Assembly: GCA_017632935.1 (NCBI GenBank)
Contig: JAGBQJ010000005.1
Location: 1-58,302 of the forward strand
Source of the DNA: Bacteroidales bacterium
GTDB lineage: Bacteria > Bacteroidota > Bacteroidia > Bacteroidales > F082
DNA: 58,302 nucleotides
Direction: 5' to 3'
Below are positions 7,879 to 16,869 of the stretch, piece after piece. The position numbers and the translations under genes were made by a program. Position 1 is the first letter of the stretch; every line of letters begins with the position of its first letter. The notes beneath the pieces are model-generated. The model saw nothing but the letters and a program-made list of their open reading frames with translations, had not been told where the DNA came from and searched no databases.

Positions 7879-9393
7879 ATGAAAAGCGAAAAGACCATAT
7901 TTTTGTTTGTGATAATGTCTTTGATGTTTGGTTTGGATGCATTCTCCCAGACTGAATATCAAACTTATAACTATCCAAACGGTGAGATTTCAAGTGAAGG
8001 TGTATTGCGCAATGGTCGACCTGATGGGCTTTGGAAGACCTATTATGAGAGCGGTCAACTGAAGTCGATAGGTAAGCGTACGGACTTCCTTTTGGATAGC
8101 ACCTGGGTGTTTCTTGCCGAGTCGGGCGATACCACATTGATTGTCAACTATAAGAAAGACCTGAAAAACGGACCTCGCTTTACCTTCGGTAAAGACGATA
8201 TCTTGGAAGAGCCTTTTGTGAATGATGTGAAACAAGGTGAAGGTCGACGCTATGATCGAAAGCGTCATATTCTTCAGACAATGACTTTTAAAAATGGATT
8301 GGAAGAAGGCATTTCACCTGTTTTCGACACCACGGGACTGTTGCGTGAAATCATCACTTATCGAAAGGGTTTCGTTATGACCCGAGAGGCCTTGAACCGT
8401 TATGACCGAGAGGGCAAGAAACACGGCTATTGGAAGACTTTTTATGAGGATTGGTCGGTACACACCGAATGCTATTACAAACATGGTCTGCGCGATGGAT
8501 TCTATAAGGAATACGATGAGAAAGGCAATTTGAAGAAAATCACCAAGTATGTGAATGATGTGGAACAAGTGCTTGAGAGTGACCAAAAGCCACTCGTTGT
8601 GCAGCATGAGTATTATCCCAATGGCCGTGTGAAACGCGAGGCATCCTTCCGCGATGGCAAGCGTGAAGGTGTGTGGCGTGAGTTTGATGAGGAAGGCAAT
8701 GTCATTAATTCGCAGACCTATAAAAAAGGTGCCTTGGTGGGTCAGGGTATTGTTGATACCGATGGTAAGCGTCGAGGAGAATACAAGGAATTTTATCCCG
8801 ATAGTACCTTGCGTGCCGAAGGGCTATTCGTTGATGGTTTACGCTCAGGTGAATGGAAGTTTTATTACCACAACAGTAAACTTCAAGAGGTAGGCAACTA
8901 CAAAGAAGGTGAACCTGATGGTGCCTGGATCTGGTATCACGACAACGGACAAAAACAGATTGAGGAACAGTTTTATAAAGGTCAGCCCAACGGACCTTAC
9001 AAGGAATATGATGCCAAGGGTAATATGATCGTCTCAGGTACCTATTTCGATGGCATGAAAAACGGTAAATGGTCTGAACAAATCGGTGACATGCGCACCC
9101 AAGGCGAGTACCGCAACGACAAGCAAGTAGGTGAATGGGTGTCGTATTACGATAACGACAAGATGGCCTTCCGTGGCACCTTCAATGCTGGTTACCCTGA
9201 TGGCGAACACTTCTTCTACTACGAAAGCGGTAAGTTGCGTGAGATCCAAAGCTACAAAGTGGGTGTAAAGCATGGCGACTGGAAAAAATACTTGGACACA
9301 GGCGAGTTGTATTTCACGGTGACTTACGACCAAGGCAAGGAAGTGAAATATGACGGTGAGGCTTTGGATGACAACGAAATCATCAAAGAATGA
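7879..9393 (+). CDS. Secreted MORN-repeat (YwqK-like) protein
   Basis: 504 residues. A signal peptide is visible at residues 1-24 (hydrophobic FLFVIMSLMFGL, then AFSQ), so it should leave the cytoplasm. The rest is a run of about a dozen MORN_2 repeats of roughly 22-40 residues built on G-x-W-x-x-Y...G (for example DGLWKTYYESGQ, SGEWKFYYHNSK, HGDWKKYLDTGE). Such beta-hairpin arrays are common in Bacteroidota; automatic names such as 'YwqK family antitoxin' rest on the repeat alone and should not be taken as function. Its stop overlaps the start of the LD-carboxypeptidase (ATGA), so the two form an operon, and an envelope or peptidoglycan-related role is plausible by context only. Confidence 0.85.
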   Translation: MKSEKTIFLFVIMSLMFGLDAFSQTEYQTYNYPNGEISSEGVLRNGRPDGLWKTYYESGQLKSIGKRTDFLLDSTWVFLAESGDTTLIVNYKKDLKNGPRFTFGKDDILEEPFVNDVKQGEGRRYDRKRHILQTMTFKNGLEEGISPVFDTTGLLREIITYRKGFVMTREALNRYDREGKKHGYWKTFYEDWSVHTECYYKHGLRDGFYKEYDEKGNLKKITKYVNDVEQVLESDQKPLVVQHEYYPNGRVKREASFRDGKREGVWREFDEEGNVINSQTYKKGALVGQGIVDTDGKRRGEYKEFYPDSTLRAEGLFVDGLRSGEWKFYYHNSKLQEVGNYKEGEPDGAWIWYHDNGQKQIEEQFYKGQPNGPYKEYDAKGNMIVSGTYFDGMKNGKWSEQIGDMRTQGEYRNDKQVGEWVSYYDNDKMAFRGTFNAGYPDGEHFFYYESGKLREIQSYKVGVKHGDWKKYLDTGELYFTVTYDQGKEVKYDGEALDDNEIIKE

Positions 9394-10295
9394 AGCAGAT
9401 ATCTTATCTACATAAAGGGTCGAAAGTGGCCATTGCCGCTCCGGCACGCAAAATGAGCCGCGAGCAGATGCAACCTGCGATTCAGTGGTTGGAAGAGATG
9501 GGATTTGTACCTGTTTATGATGACAGTCTTTTTGCTGAACATTTCATCTTTGCCGGTGATGATGATTTTCGCGCTGCTGTCCTGCAAGAATACCTTGACA
9601 ATGAACAAATTGATGCCATTTGGCTCTCGAAAGGAGGCTACGGCAGCATCCGCATCATCGACAAACTGGATTTCACGAAGTTTCTGCAGCATCCGAGATG
9701 GATTATCGGCTTCAGCGACACGACTGTGTTTCATGGAAAACTGAGTCGATTGGAAGTGCCTAGTATTCATGCTTGTATGCCCTTCAATTTTATTGTCAAG
9801 ACAGCTGAAGCTAAACAGTCTTTGTTTGATGTCCTTACAGGCCAGACTTTGCATTATGACTTACCTGCGAATCCTTTGAATCGGATAGGAACGATGGAAA
9901 GCGAAATCGTTGGCGGCAATTTGTCGGTTTTGTATGGTATGATAGGCTCCAATTCCTTCCCCGAAACGGACGGAAAAATCTTTTTCATTGAAGATGTTGA
10001 CGAATATATCTATCACATTGACCGTATGATGCACGGATTGAAGCGCGCAGGAAAACTAGAGCATCTGAAAGGACTCGTTGTTGGCGGTCTAACCAAGATA
10101 CACGACAACGAAGAACCCTTCGGGATGTCGGTAGAGGAAGTCATCGCTGAAGCGGTGTCAGACTATGATTATCCAGTATGTTTCGGTTTTCCGGCAGGAC
10201 ATTTTGAAAATAACTGCGCCGTTGTTTTTAACCAGCAATCAAGGATAGAAGTCACTGCTCAAGGTTCAGTTTTCCTTGGCAATTTTATCCATTGA
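9390..10295 (+). CDS. LD-carboxypeptidase (muramoyltetrapeptide carboxypeptidase, peptidase S66)
   Basis: 301 residues, typical of LdcA. It would remove the terminal D-Ala from murein tetrapeptides during cell-wall recycling in the cytoplasm; no signal peptide is seen. The nucleophile is Ser109 in GFSDTT, set after the conserved GGYGS loop. The Glu of the catalytic triad lies in FIEDVDEYIYHIDRM, and the His in GFPAGH near the C-terminus. The start overlaps the MORN gene's stop (ATGA). The 3' end overlaps the convergent CARF nuclease gene by 30 bases. Confidence 0.93.
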   Translation: MKQISYLHKGSKVAIAAPARKMSREQMQPAIQWLEEMGFVPVYDDSLFAEHFIFAGDDDFRAAVLQEYLDNEQIDAIWLSKGGYGSIRIIDKLDFTKFLQHPRWIIGFSDTTVFHGKLSRLEVPSIHACMPFNFIVKTAEAKQSLFDVLTGQTLHYDLPANPLNRIGTMESEIVGGNLSVLYGMIGSNSFPETDGKIFFIEDVDEYIYHIDRMMHGLKRAGKLEHLKGLVVGGLTKIHDNEEPFGMSVEEVIAEAVSDYDYPVCFGFPAGHFENNCAVVFNQQSRIEVTAQGSVFLGNFIH

Positions 10296-11426
10296 TCTAA
10301 GGATATCTTTCAACATCTCAGGCTTGGTCAGGTTAAGCCAGTCGCAGAAGGTGATGCCCATGTATTTTGCCGTCTTTTTCCAGCTTCCCTTGTGATCTTT
10401 TTTCAGTGAAAAGATGTAGGAATTACTAGTGCCGAGCAGCACTTCCTTTAACGCACAGACCTTATAGACAATCTCATTGAAATAGCTCTCACTGCTGACG
10501 CCTGTCTTACATTCGATGACAAACAGTTTGTTGGCTTTGATGAAACACACGTCCAATTCATTGTTATGCTTGATGATGCCATTGGAGATATGTACGCCCA
10601 TGGCAATATCATCAGGTTGCAGCACGCCTTTGATCAACGCATAGACATATTCCTCAAACCAACCGCCTGTAAGATATTCAATTTCATAGCTTTGTAATGC
10701 GCCTTTGCGCTCTGGGACAAAGCCAATATAATTCAAGAATTTGCTTAGGTTGGGAATGGGAGTCATAAACTCCTTGTGCGGATTTTCCACTTCCGAGATG
10801 ATGAGGAACTTCCAGTTGCGGTATTTTTCGCGTAGGATGTCCATCACCTGATAGTCGCCTTGTCCGAACAGACCTTGCGAGAACATCGTGAAAAGATGTT
10901 GTGAGAATGCCGTTTCTCGCACCTGTTGACGGGATTGGTTTACATCACTTTGCAGTCCGTAGAGGCCGAAATACTCCTTCAAACTCATACGGTGCTTGAT
11001 GGGGAACACTTCATCGTCGTCGTCATAGATGCTATGGTCGAAGATGGTCTTGACAATCAGGTTTTCACGGGTTTGCGTGTAGAAAAACAAGGTATTGAAT
11101 TCTTCAAAAACATGCTGTACCGACAAAGTCATATAACGGTTACCGCCCGCTAAATTAAGGTAGTACTGCTTGTCATGATTCAACTCACTTTTGATAGTGC
11201 GGCAGATATATTCATAAAGCATTTTATCCTCGTGCCGTTTTACTATGATGCTTTTCACCAAAGCTTCGTTGATTTCCAATTGCTGAGCCAAGAGTTGTAT
11301 GCATCCAGCTTCCTCCTCGGTGGAGATGAACAACAATTCGTCACCCTCTTCATAGTATTCCTTGGTAAACAGATAAGCTGGCAACGGATTACTTTTGTCT
11401 ATGATATTGACGATGGTTTTTGACAT
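10266..11426 (-). CDS. CARF-domain nuclease of the Card1/Can2 type (DUF1887), orphan
   Basis: 386 residues in two parts. The N-terminal half (about 1-150) has the look of a CARF sensor, with the ligand-loop motif NLAGGNRYMTL near residues 91-101. The C-terminal half carries a PD-(D/E)XK nuclease: GGWFEEYVYALI, then NELDVCFI and FVIECKTG, giving the E...D...ExK set. Known family: Card1 and Can2 bind cyclic tetra-adenylate made by type III CRISPR Cas10 and cut nucleic acids. No cas gene or CRISPR array lies in this window, so the activator would have to come from elsewhere. No membrane segment is seen. It lies convergent with ldcA; the T9SS gene lies just upstream on the same strand (2-base gap), so it may be the last gene of a pgk-led unit. 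Confidence 0.82.
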   Translation of the reverse strand: MSKTIVNIIDKSNPLPAYLFTKEYYEEGDELLFISTEEEAGCIQLLAQQLEINEALVKSIIVKRHEDKMLYEYICRTIKSELNHDKQYYLNLAGGNRYMTLSVQHVFEEFNTLFFYTQTRENLIVKTIFDHSIYDDDDEVFPIKHRMSLKEYFGLYGLQSDVNQSRQQVRETAFSQHLFTMFSQGLFGQGDYQVMDILREKYRNWKFLIISEVENPHKEFMTPIPNLSKFLNYIGFVPERKGALQSYEIEYLTGGWFEEYVYALIKGVLQPDDIAMGVHISNGIIKHNNELDVCFIKANKLFVIECKTGVSSESYFNEIVYKVCALKEVLLGTSNSYIFSLKKDHKGSWKKTAKYMGITFCDWLNLTKPEMLKDILRSMDKIAKEN

Positions 11427-11428
11427 AA

Positions 11429-12904
11429 CTATTTGATTATGATTTTCTTTACTATTCTTTCTTCGTTGTTTCTTACTTCAATAAAATAAACTCCACTTTC
11501 CAATGTTTCAACGTTTATTGTATTTACTGAATTATCAATCTTTTGCGATTTGATGAGTTGTCCATTAAGGTTGTATATCACCATTTCTGAAGGCTGTGCA
11601 TTTTCAACTGTGAGGGTGAAACTGCCGTTTGAAATAGGATTGGGCGCAACTGCAAAAGCGATGTTTTCTGATTCCTCAATGGCATCGTCGTCAAGGAATG
11701 GAATATATGTGACTAATCCCAAACTCGGGTCGTCGTATTGATGTGTGATGTGTTCTTCTATCACTTGTTCATCTATGGTGCCCCAGTAGTTGCCCACAGC
11801 CATGATGTCGCAGGCGGTGTTGTTATAGAGGTCGAAATAGAGGTAGTCCATTCCATAGTTGGCTAAATGGCCGTTGTCGTGAATCACGTTGTGGCCCCAA
11901 TCGTCTTCGGTTCCAAGGTCGACATCAGCGGCATTGATGATAGTAATACCCCACAGATTTTTGGTGATGGTATTATTGCGGATATAAGCCTTGTTGTTCC
12001 CGTCCATGCCGTAGATGCTGATACCGCTGCCTCCGTTCATCGGGTTGGTTTCGAGGTTGTTTTGGTCAAAAGTGTTTCCGATGATGGTCGAGCTGAGATG
12101 ATAGCCCTGTTGGTTATAGCCGTAGCGGTTGTGGTTGATGTTATTGTTTTTCAACAGGATTTTGGTGTCGCCTGTCCCCATAAGGTCGGAAATGCTGATG
12201 CCGCCTGCCATTTCGTCTCCTGCGTGGATAGTGCAGTTCACGATGCGGATGCTGTCTTGTGAACCTGGTCCAAGGTTGATATGCGGGTTGTTACTCATAC
12301 TCACATTCCAAAAGAATATGCAGTCGGTAATTTGCGGCGAGGTTTGCCCATTGGCAGGCGAACTGATGGCCGAACCATTGTTATTGTCAAATTCGCAACT
12401 CGTGAACACGGGGTCGCAGTTCATGCAATTGACAGCGGCACTTTGTTGTTCACAACGGAAATTCTGGAAATGGCAGTCTGTAAAAACAGCTTCGCTTTCA
12501 ATAATTTGGATGCCGTCCAATTCTGTAATATTGCATCTTCTGAACACGCACGGACCTGTGGCATCCTCAAGACGAATACGACCACCCACACCTGAATTGC
12601 CAGAGAAAGCCAACCAGTAGTAATTATCCGTGTTGATGGCCTCAATCGAGCCTTTGATGGTCAGGGTGACGTTGTTGTTAAAGTACAAGGAATGGTTGAC
12701 ATCAAGTTTGTCGTTGGCTGAAATGGTGATGTCGTTTTCGATTCTATACTGCTGGTTGCCATCAATCCACATGACGCAGCCGTTGCTCACTTCCACAAGG
12801 TCTTCAATGGTGTAAGTTGTTCCGTTGCCGGGACTCACCCATTGAGCGTTCAGCATCGACCAAAGGCCGATGCTGAACACGAACATTAACGCTATTTTTT
12901 TCAT
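11429..12904 (-). CDS. Secreted beta-helix protein with T9SS C-terminal sorting domain
   Basis: 491 residues from the ATG at 12904; the in-frame GTG at 12913 overlaps the pgk stop and is less likely. A signal peptide is at 1-20 (MKKIALMFVF...LNAQ). The body (about 60-390) consists of short N- and I-rich turns of the right-handed parallel beta-helix type (NNNINHNRYGYNQ, IRNNTITKN). The C-terminal 75 residues form a type A sorting domain: APNPISNG, YNLNGQLI, ESGVYFIEV, and a basic end VKKIIIK. The protein should pass Sec and then T9SS to the cell surface. The substrate or partner is unknown. It starts 5 bases after pgk, so it may be co-transcribed with it. Confidence 0.85.
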   Translation of the reverse strand: MKKIALMFVFSIGLWSMLNAQWVSPGNGTTYTIEDLVEVSNGCVMWIDGNQQYRIENDITISANDKLDVNHSLYFNNNVTLTIKGSIEAINTDNYYWLAFSGNSGVGGRIRLEDATGPCVFRRCNITELDGIQIIESEAVFTDCHFQNFRCEQQSAAVNCMNCDPVFTSCEFDNNNGSAISSPANGQTSPQITDCIFFWNVSMSNNPHINLGPGSQDSIRIVNCTIHAGDEMAGGISISDLMGTGDTKILLKNNNINHNRYGYNQQGYHLSSTIIGNTFDQNNLETNPMNGGSGISIYGMDGNNKAYIRNNTITKNLWGITIINAADVDLGTEDDWGHNVIHDNGHLANYGMDYLYFDLYNNTACDIMAVGNYWGTIDEQVIEEHITHQYDDPSLGLVTYIPFLDDDAIEESENIAFAVAPNPISNGSFTLTVENAQPSEMVIYNLNGQLIKSQKIDNSVNTINVETLESGVYFIEVRNNEERIVKKIIIK

Positions 12905-12909
12905 GACGA

Positions 12910-14160
12910 TCACTTCTTAATCGCCGCAATGCCAGGAAGTTCCTTGCCTTCGATGGCTTCAAGCAGAGCACCGCCACCAGTGGAAACGTATGACACTTGG
13001 TCGGCGAGACCAAACTTGTTGATGCAGGCCACACTGTCGCCACCACCGATGAGCGAGAAAGCGCCGTCCTTGGTAGCAGCCGCAATAGCCTCAGCGATAG
13101 CTTTTGAACCTACAGCAAAGGTGTCGAACTCAAACACGCCGCAGGGACCGTTCCACAAAATAGTCTTTGAGCCTTTGATAACGTTGGCAAACAGCTCGCG
13201 AGTCTTGGGACCGATGTCCATACCTTCCCAACCATCGGGAATGTTCATCGGATCAACCACCTGAGTGTCTGCATCGTTGGCAAACTTGTTGCCCACCACG
13301 CAGTCCTCAGCCAGTACGAGTTTGACGCCCTTTTCTTTTGCTTTGGCCAAGATGTCGAGAGCGAGATCGAGTTTGTCTTCTTCGCAGATGGAGTTGCCAA
13401 TCTTGCCACCCAAAGCGCGTTTGAAAGTGTAGGTCATGCCACCACAGAGGATGAGGTTATCTACTTTAGTGAGTAGATTTTCAATAATTTCAATCTTAGT
13501 GGAGACTTTCGAACCACCCATAATAGCGGTGAAGGGACGTTGGATGTCTTCCATCACTTTGTTGACAGCAGCCACTTCCTTGCCCATCAGGTAGCCGAAC
13601 ATCTTATGGTCGGCATCGAAATAGTCGGCAATCAAAGCCGTGGAAGCATGGGCACGGTGGGCGGTGCCGAAGGCATCGTTGATGTAGTATTCGCCATAGC
13701 TGGCCAAGGTCTTGGTGAATTCTTTCTGAGAGGCTTTGACGGCCTTTTTGGCTTCGTCGTAACCTTCCTCACCCTTTTCGATGCCGCGCGGCTTGCCTTC
13801 CTCTTCAGCATAGAAGCGGAGGTTTTCGAGTACTAAAACTTCACCAGGCTTCAGAGCATTCACTTGTTCGGTGGCTTTCATACAGTCCTCAGCGAATTGC
13901 ACAGGACGGCCCAATAATTCTTCCAAGTGCTTGATAATAGGCTTGATGGAGAACTTCGGATCGGGGTTTTTCTTCGGGCGACCGAGGTGCGACATGAGCA
14001 CAACCATGCCTTTGTCGTTCAAGACCTTGTTGATGGTCGGCAAAGCGGCACGCATACGAGTGTCGTCGGTGATGTTGAAGTTATCGTCCAACGGGACATT
14101 GAAATCGACGCGAATGACCACGCGTTTGTTTTCAAAATTGATTTGATCGATGTTTACCAT
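12910..14160 (-). CDS. pgk: Phosphoglycerate kinase
   Basis: 416 residues. It would transfer the acyl phosphate of 1,3-bisphosphoglycerate to ADP in glycolysis, in the cytoplasm. Visible signatures are RVDFNVPL near residue 20, SHLGRPK near residue 59, the AHAS substrate loop, the GGSKVSTK region, and the C-terminal GGGDS nucleotide loop. The length is normal for the bacterial enzyme. An AT-rich spacer containing TAATTTTG (14189-14196, minus strand) lies between it and the upstream lipid kinase and could supply its own promoter. Confidence 0.97.
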   Translation of the reverse strand: MVNIDQINFENKRVVIRVDFNVPLDDNFNITDDTRMRAALPTINKVLNDKGMVVLMSHLGRPKKNPDPKFSIKPIIKHLEELLGRPVQFAEDCMKATEQVNALKPGEVLVLENLRFYAEEEGKPRGIEKGEEGYDEAKKAVKASQKEFTKTLASYGEYYINDAFGTAHRAHASTALIADYFDADHKMFGYLMGKEVAAVNKVMEDIQRPFTAIMGGSKVSTKIEIIENLLTKVDNLILCGGMTYTFKRALGGKIGNSICEEDKLDLALDILAKAKEKGVKLVLAEDCVVGNKFANDADTQVVDPMNIPDGWEGMDIGPKTRELFANVIKGSKTILWNGPCGVFEFDTFAVGSKAIAEAIAAATKDGAFSLIGGGDSVACINKFGLADQVSYVSTGGGALLEAIEGKELPGIAAIKK

Positions 14161-14200
14161 GGTATTTTTATTTAAAGATTCAAAGATTCAAAATTAAGAT
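14161..14200 (-). repeat. AT-rich spacer repeat (AATCTTTGAATC family)
   Basis: Read on the minus strand, this spacer consists of overlapping units such as TTTGAATCTTTGAATCTTTA. Similar strings lie just before the start codons at 23889 and 48972, always 5' of a gene. Confidence 0.55.
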
Positions 14201-15163
14201 TTAAAATTTCACGTTTTCAGGAACTACCACATTGATAGCTAGACGCATGATTTCGAAGTCAAAGGGTGAGTTGGTCAAGGTCTCGCCTTCGGTCTCCACG
14301 TTGAGGGAGTGTGGCGGATCGGAAACCACCCTGACTTTTTTGCCTCTGAAAGTCGACACTTCATTGAGCTTGTCAATGAAGGTGCCATCATAGAGGTTTT
14401 TCACGTTCATGGCGAACTTCAAAATGGATAATTTTCGTACCGCTGTGATGTCTAACAAACCGTCATTCGGAATGGCGTCGCGCATCATCTTCATGCCGCC
14501 GCCCACATATTTACAATTACCGATGGAAAGGCTCAACACATCGTCTTCAATGACCATCTGGTCATCGATGGCGATTTTCACGTGTACGTAATGGTATTTC
14601 AGCAGGCATTTCACTGTGCTCAGCAAGTAGCGGACTGTGCCTTTTTTGCCTTGTTGTTTCATGATATTGGTCGAGCGGCAGATGTTCTCGTCCAAGCCCG
14701 ACCCAGCAGCGTTGAGGAAGTAACGCACTTTCGGATCGCCGTCGTTGAAATAAGTCAGTTTTCCAATGTCATGCACAAAAATGTTACCTGCCTTGATAAT
14801 CTTGATGATTTGTTCGTATTCTAAAGGAATATCAAAAGTACGACACCAATCATTGCCTGTCCCGATGGGGATGCAAGCCATGGTGATGTCGGTGGTGGGA
14901 ACGGAGTCCTGGGTAAAGATACCGTTGATGATTTCATTGTTGGTGCCGTCGCCGCCTACCGAAACGAACTTCCGATAGCCTTTTTCGGTGATGGCGTTGC
15001 GCACGATTTCGATGGCGTGTTGGGGATATTCTGTCAAAACATCATCAAATTCAAAACCTTCATTGATAAGGAGTTGCTTGATGGTTGGCCAGTCTTCTCC
15101 CGCCTTGCCCACCGAGGCTTTCGGGTTAACAACGACTAGCCATTTGTTATTTTTTTCTGTCAT
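14201..15163 (-). CDS. Diacylglycerol/lipid kinase family protein (YegS/BmrU-like)
   Basis: 320 residues from the ATG at 15163, which lies behind a TATCTTTG promoter; longer in-frame starts upstream would overlap that promoter. The DAGK catalytic fold is recognisable: WLVVVNPKASVGKAG at the N-terminus, VSVGGDGTNNEI (the GGDGT nucleotide motif) near residue 65, and PIGTGNDW near residue 95. Members phosphorylate diacylglycerol, sphingoid bases or related lipids at the inner membrane. It is divergent from the aryl-polyene-type cluster and separated from it only by the promoter region, so a role in handling lipid intermediates is possible but unproven. Confidence 0.88.
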   Translation of the reverse strand: MTEKNNKWLVVVNPKASVGKAGEDWPTIKQLLINEGFEFDDVLTEYPQHAIEIVRNAITEKGYRKFVSVGGDGTNNEIINGIFTQDSVPTTDITMACIPIGTGNDWCRTFDIPLEYEQIIKIIKAGNIFVHDIGKLTYFNDGDPKVRYFLNAAGSGLDENICRSTNIMKQQGKKGTVRYLLSTVKCLLKYHYVHVKIAIDDQMVIEDDVLSLSIGNCKYVGGGMKMMRDAIPNDGLLDITAVRKLSILKFAMNVKNLYDGTFIDKLNEVSTFRGKKVRVVSDPPHSLNVETEGETLTNSPFDFEIMRLAINVVVPENVKF

Positions 15164-15207
15164 AAAATGCGTATTATTAACTACGTTAATCTTTCGATTT
15201 CGCGGGT

Positions 15208-15215
15208 CAAAGATA
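15208..15215 (-). promoter_or_regulatory. Bacteroidota -7 element for the lipid kinase gene
   Basis: TATCTTTG on the minus strand, 45 bases before the ATG at 15163. It lies back to back with the promoter of the biosynthetic cluster. Confidence 0.55.
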
Positions 15216-15273
15216 GGAAATAAAACAATAAGACAAGCCAAATGTTTTGTATTTGGCGAAAAGATGGGGATGA

Positions 15274-15306
15274 TTTGGAATGGTATTGTTTTTTTTCATA
15301 CTTTTG
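15274..15306 (+). promoter_or_regulatory. Main promoter of the biosynthetic cluster
   Basis: TTTG at 15274-15277 and TACTTTTG at 15299-15306 are spaced by 21 bases, an excellent match to the Bacteroidota consensus. The ATG of the lyase gene follows 24 bases later. Confidence 0.8.
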
Positions 15307-15330
15307 CACCTCATTTAAAAAAAGAAAAAA

Positions 15331-16869
15331 ATGATTACATTCAATGACAGAATCACGCTGGAAGAAGTCGAAAAAGTGCTGTATTCCAACGAAAAGATAC
15401 AGGTTTCGCAGGCGTGGGTTGACCGTGTGGAGGCTTGCTACCGCTTTTTGGAGAAATTTGCTTCCGACAAAGTCATTTATGGCATCAATACGGGCTTTGG
15501 TCCCATGGCGCAATGGCGCGTCGACGACAAGTATCTCAACGACCTTCAATATAATATCATTCGCAGCCACTCCACGGGTGCTGGCGAGCCTTTGGACGAC
15601 ATCTATGTGAAGTCGGCCATGATAGCCCGTCTCGGCACGGTGCTGCAATGCCGCTCGGGCGTGCATACCGACGTGGTGAAGCTTCTTGTCGAGTTCATCA
15701 ACCGCGAGATATTTCCTTTCATCCCCATGCATGGTAGCGTGGGCGCCAGCGGTGACCTGGTTCAGCTGGCCCATATCGCCCTCTGCCTTATCGGTGAAGG
15801 TGAAGTCCACTACAAAGGTCAGTGGAGACCGACCGCCGAGGTGATGAAAGAAAACGGCCTTGAACCGCTCAAGATGCACATCCGCGAAGGTCTCTCCATC
15901 ACCAACGGTACCTCCGTGATGACGGGCATCAGCGTGGTCAACCAGCATAACGCCGAGACCCTGCTCGACTGGGCAACCTTGGCTGCCGTTTGGATGAATG
16001 AAATTGCTTCTTCTTTCGATGATTACATGTCGGAAGGTGAGAACAACTGCCGCCGCCACGAAGGACAGCAAGAGATTGCCCGTCGCTTGCGCGAACTGTC
16101 GGCAGGCTCGCAATGCCTCAAGAAACGCGCCCACGAGCTCTACGACTATGGTCACTCCGATGTGAAGGTGTTTGAGCATAAGGTGCAGGCTTATTATTCG
16201 CTGCGTTGCACGCCGCAAATCTTGGGTCCCATCGCCGACACGTTGAAATACACCCGCCAGATCCTTGAAGATGAACTTAACTCGGCTTGCGACAACCCCA
16301 TCGTCGACCCCGAGACAGAGTATGTCTATCACGGCGGTAACTTCCACGGCGACTATATCTCGTTGGAAGAAGACAAGGTGAAAATCGCCCTCGTGCGTCT
16401 CGCCATGACCTCTGAGCGTCAGCTCAACTACCTCTTCCACGACCGCATCAACGGCATCCTGCCGCCTTTCCTCAACCTCGGGACTTTGGGATTGAATTAC
16501 GGCATGCAAGCCTGCCAGTTCACGGCCACTTCGACGACTGCCGAGTGCCAAACACTGGCCATGCCCAACTACGTGCATAGCATCCCGAATAACAACGACA
16601 ACCAGGATATCGTCAGCATGGGCACCAACAGCGCCCTGCTCTGCAAACAAGTGGTGGAGAACTGCTTCCAGGTGCTGGCCATCCAATACATCGCCTTGGC
16701 ACAAGCCACCGACTGCCTGAAGATTGCTGATAAGTTGGCTCCCACTTCAAGGAAAGTTTACGACAAAGTGCGCGAAATTATCCCGCTGTTCATCGAGGAC
16801 ACGCCGTTCTACAAGGAACTTGCAGCTGTTGAGAACTATTTGAAAACGAATCCCCTGAAACTGAAGTAA
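15331..16869 (+). CDS. Aromatic amino acid ammonia-lyase, probably tyrosine ammonia-lyase
   Basis: 512 residues. The MIO prosthetic group would form from Ala139-Ser140-Gly141 in the motif GSVGASGDLVQ. Conserved family motifs follow: INTGFGPM, RSHSTG, SITNGTSVMTG, YHGGNFHGDYISLE and HSIPNNNDNQDIVSMG. From memory these are nearly the same strings as in the tyrosine ammonia-lyase of Flavobacterium johnsoniae, and unlike housekeeping histidine ammonia-lyase, which sits in hut operons. The enzyme would deaminate tyrosine to p-coumarate, the aryl starter of an aryl polyene or flexirubin-type pigment. It is the first gene of the cluster, directly behind a strong promoter, and its stop overlaps the next start (TAATG). 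Histidine as substrate cannot be fully excluded without assay. Confidence 0.85.
   Translation: MITFNDRITLEEVEKVLYSNEKIQVSQAWVDRVEACYRFLEKFASDKVIYGINTGFGPMAQWRVDDKYLNDLQYNIIRSHSTGAGEPLDDIYVKSAMIARLGTVLQCRSGVHTDVVKLLVEFINREIFPFIPMHGSVGASGDLVQLAHIALCLIGEGEVHYKGQWRPTAEVMKENGLEPLKMHIREGLSITNGTSVMTGISVVNQHNAETLLDWATLAAVWMNEIASSFDDYMSEGENNCRRHEGQQEIARRLRELSAGSQCLKKRAHELYDYGHSDVKVFEHKVQAYYSLRCTPQILGPIADTLKYTRQILEDELNSACDNPIVDPETEYVYHGGNFHGDYISLEEDKVKIALVRLAMTSERQLNYLFHDRINGILPPFLNLGTLGLNYGMQACQFTATSTTAECQTLAMPNYVHSIPNNNDNQDIVSMGTNSALLCKQVVENCFQVLAIQYIALAQATDCLKIADKLAPTSRKVYDKVREIIPLFIEDTPFYKELAAVENYLKTNPLKLK

Noticed and set aside
7694-7882. 62-residue open frame in the AT-rich gap
   Set aside because: N/K/F-rich translation of AT-rich DNA that covers the promoter and DnaA-box-like sites.
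10266-11426. CRISPR array or cas genes near the CARF nuclease
   Set aside because: No regularly spaced repeats and no cas-like proteins in the flanks.
15181-16704. 507-residue open frame antisense to the tyrosine ammonia-lyase
   Set aside because: It is a shadow of a clearly conserved gene with strong codon bias; it has no recognisable domain and its reading covers the promoter region.
15331-16869. Histidine utilisation (hutH)
   Set aside because: No hutU, hutI or formiminotransferase genes nearby; sequence motifs fit the Flavobacterium tyrosine lyase and the context is pigment biosynthesis.
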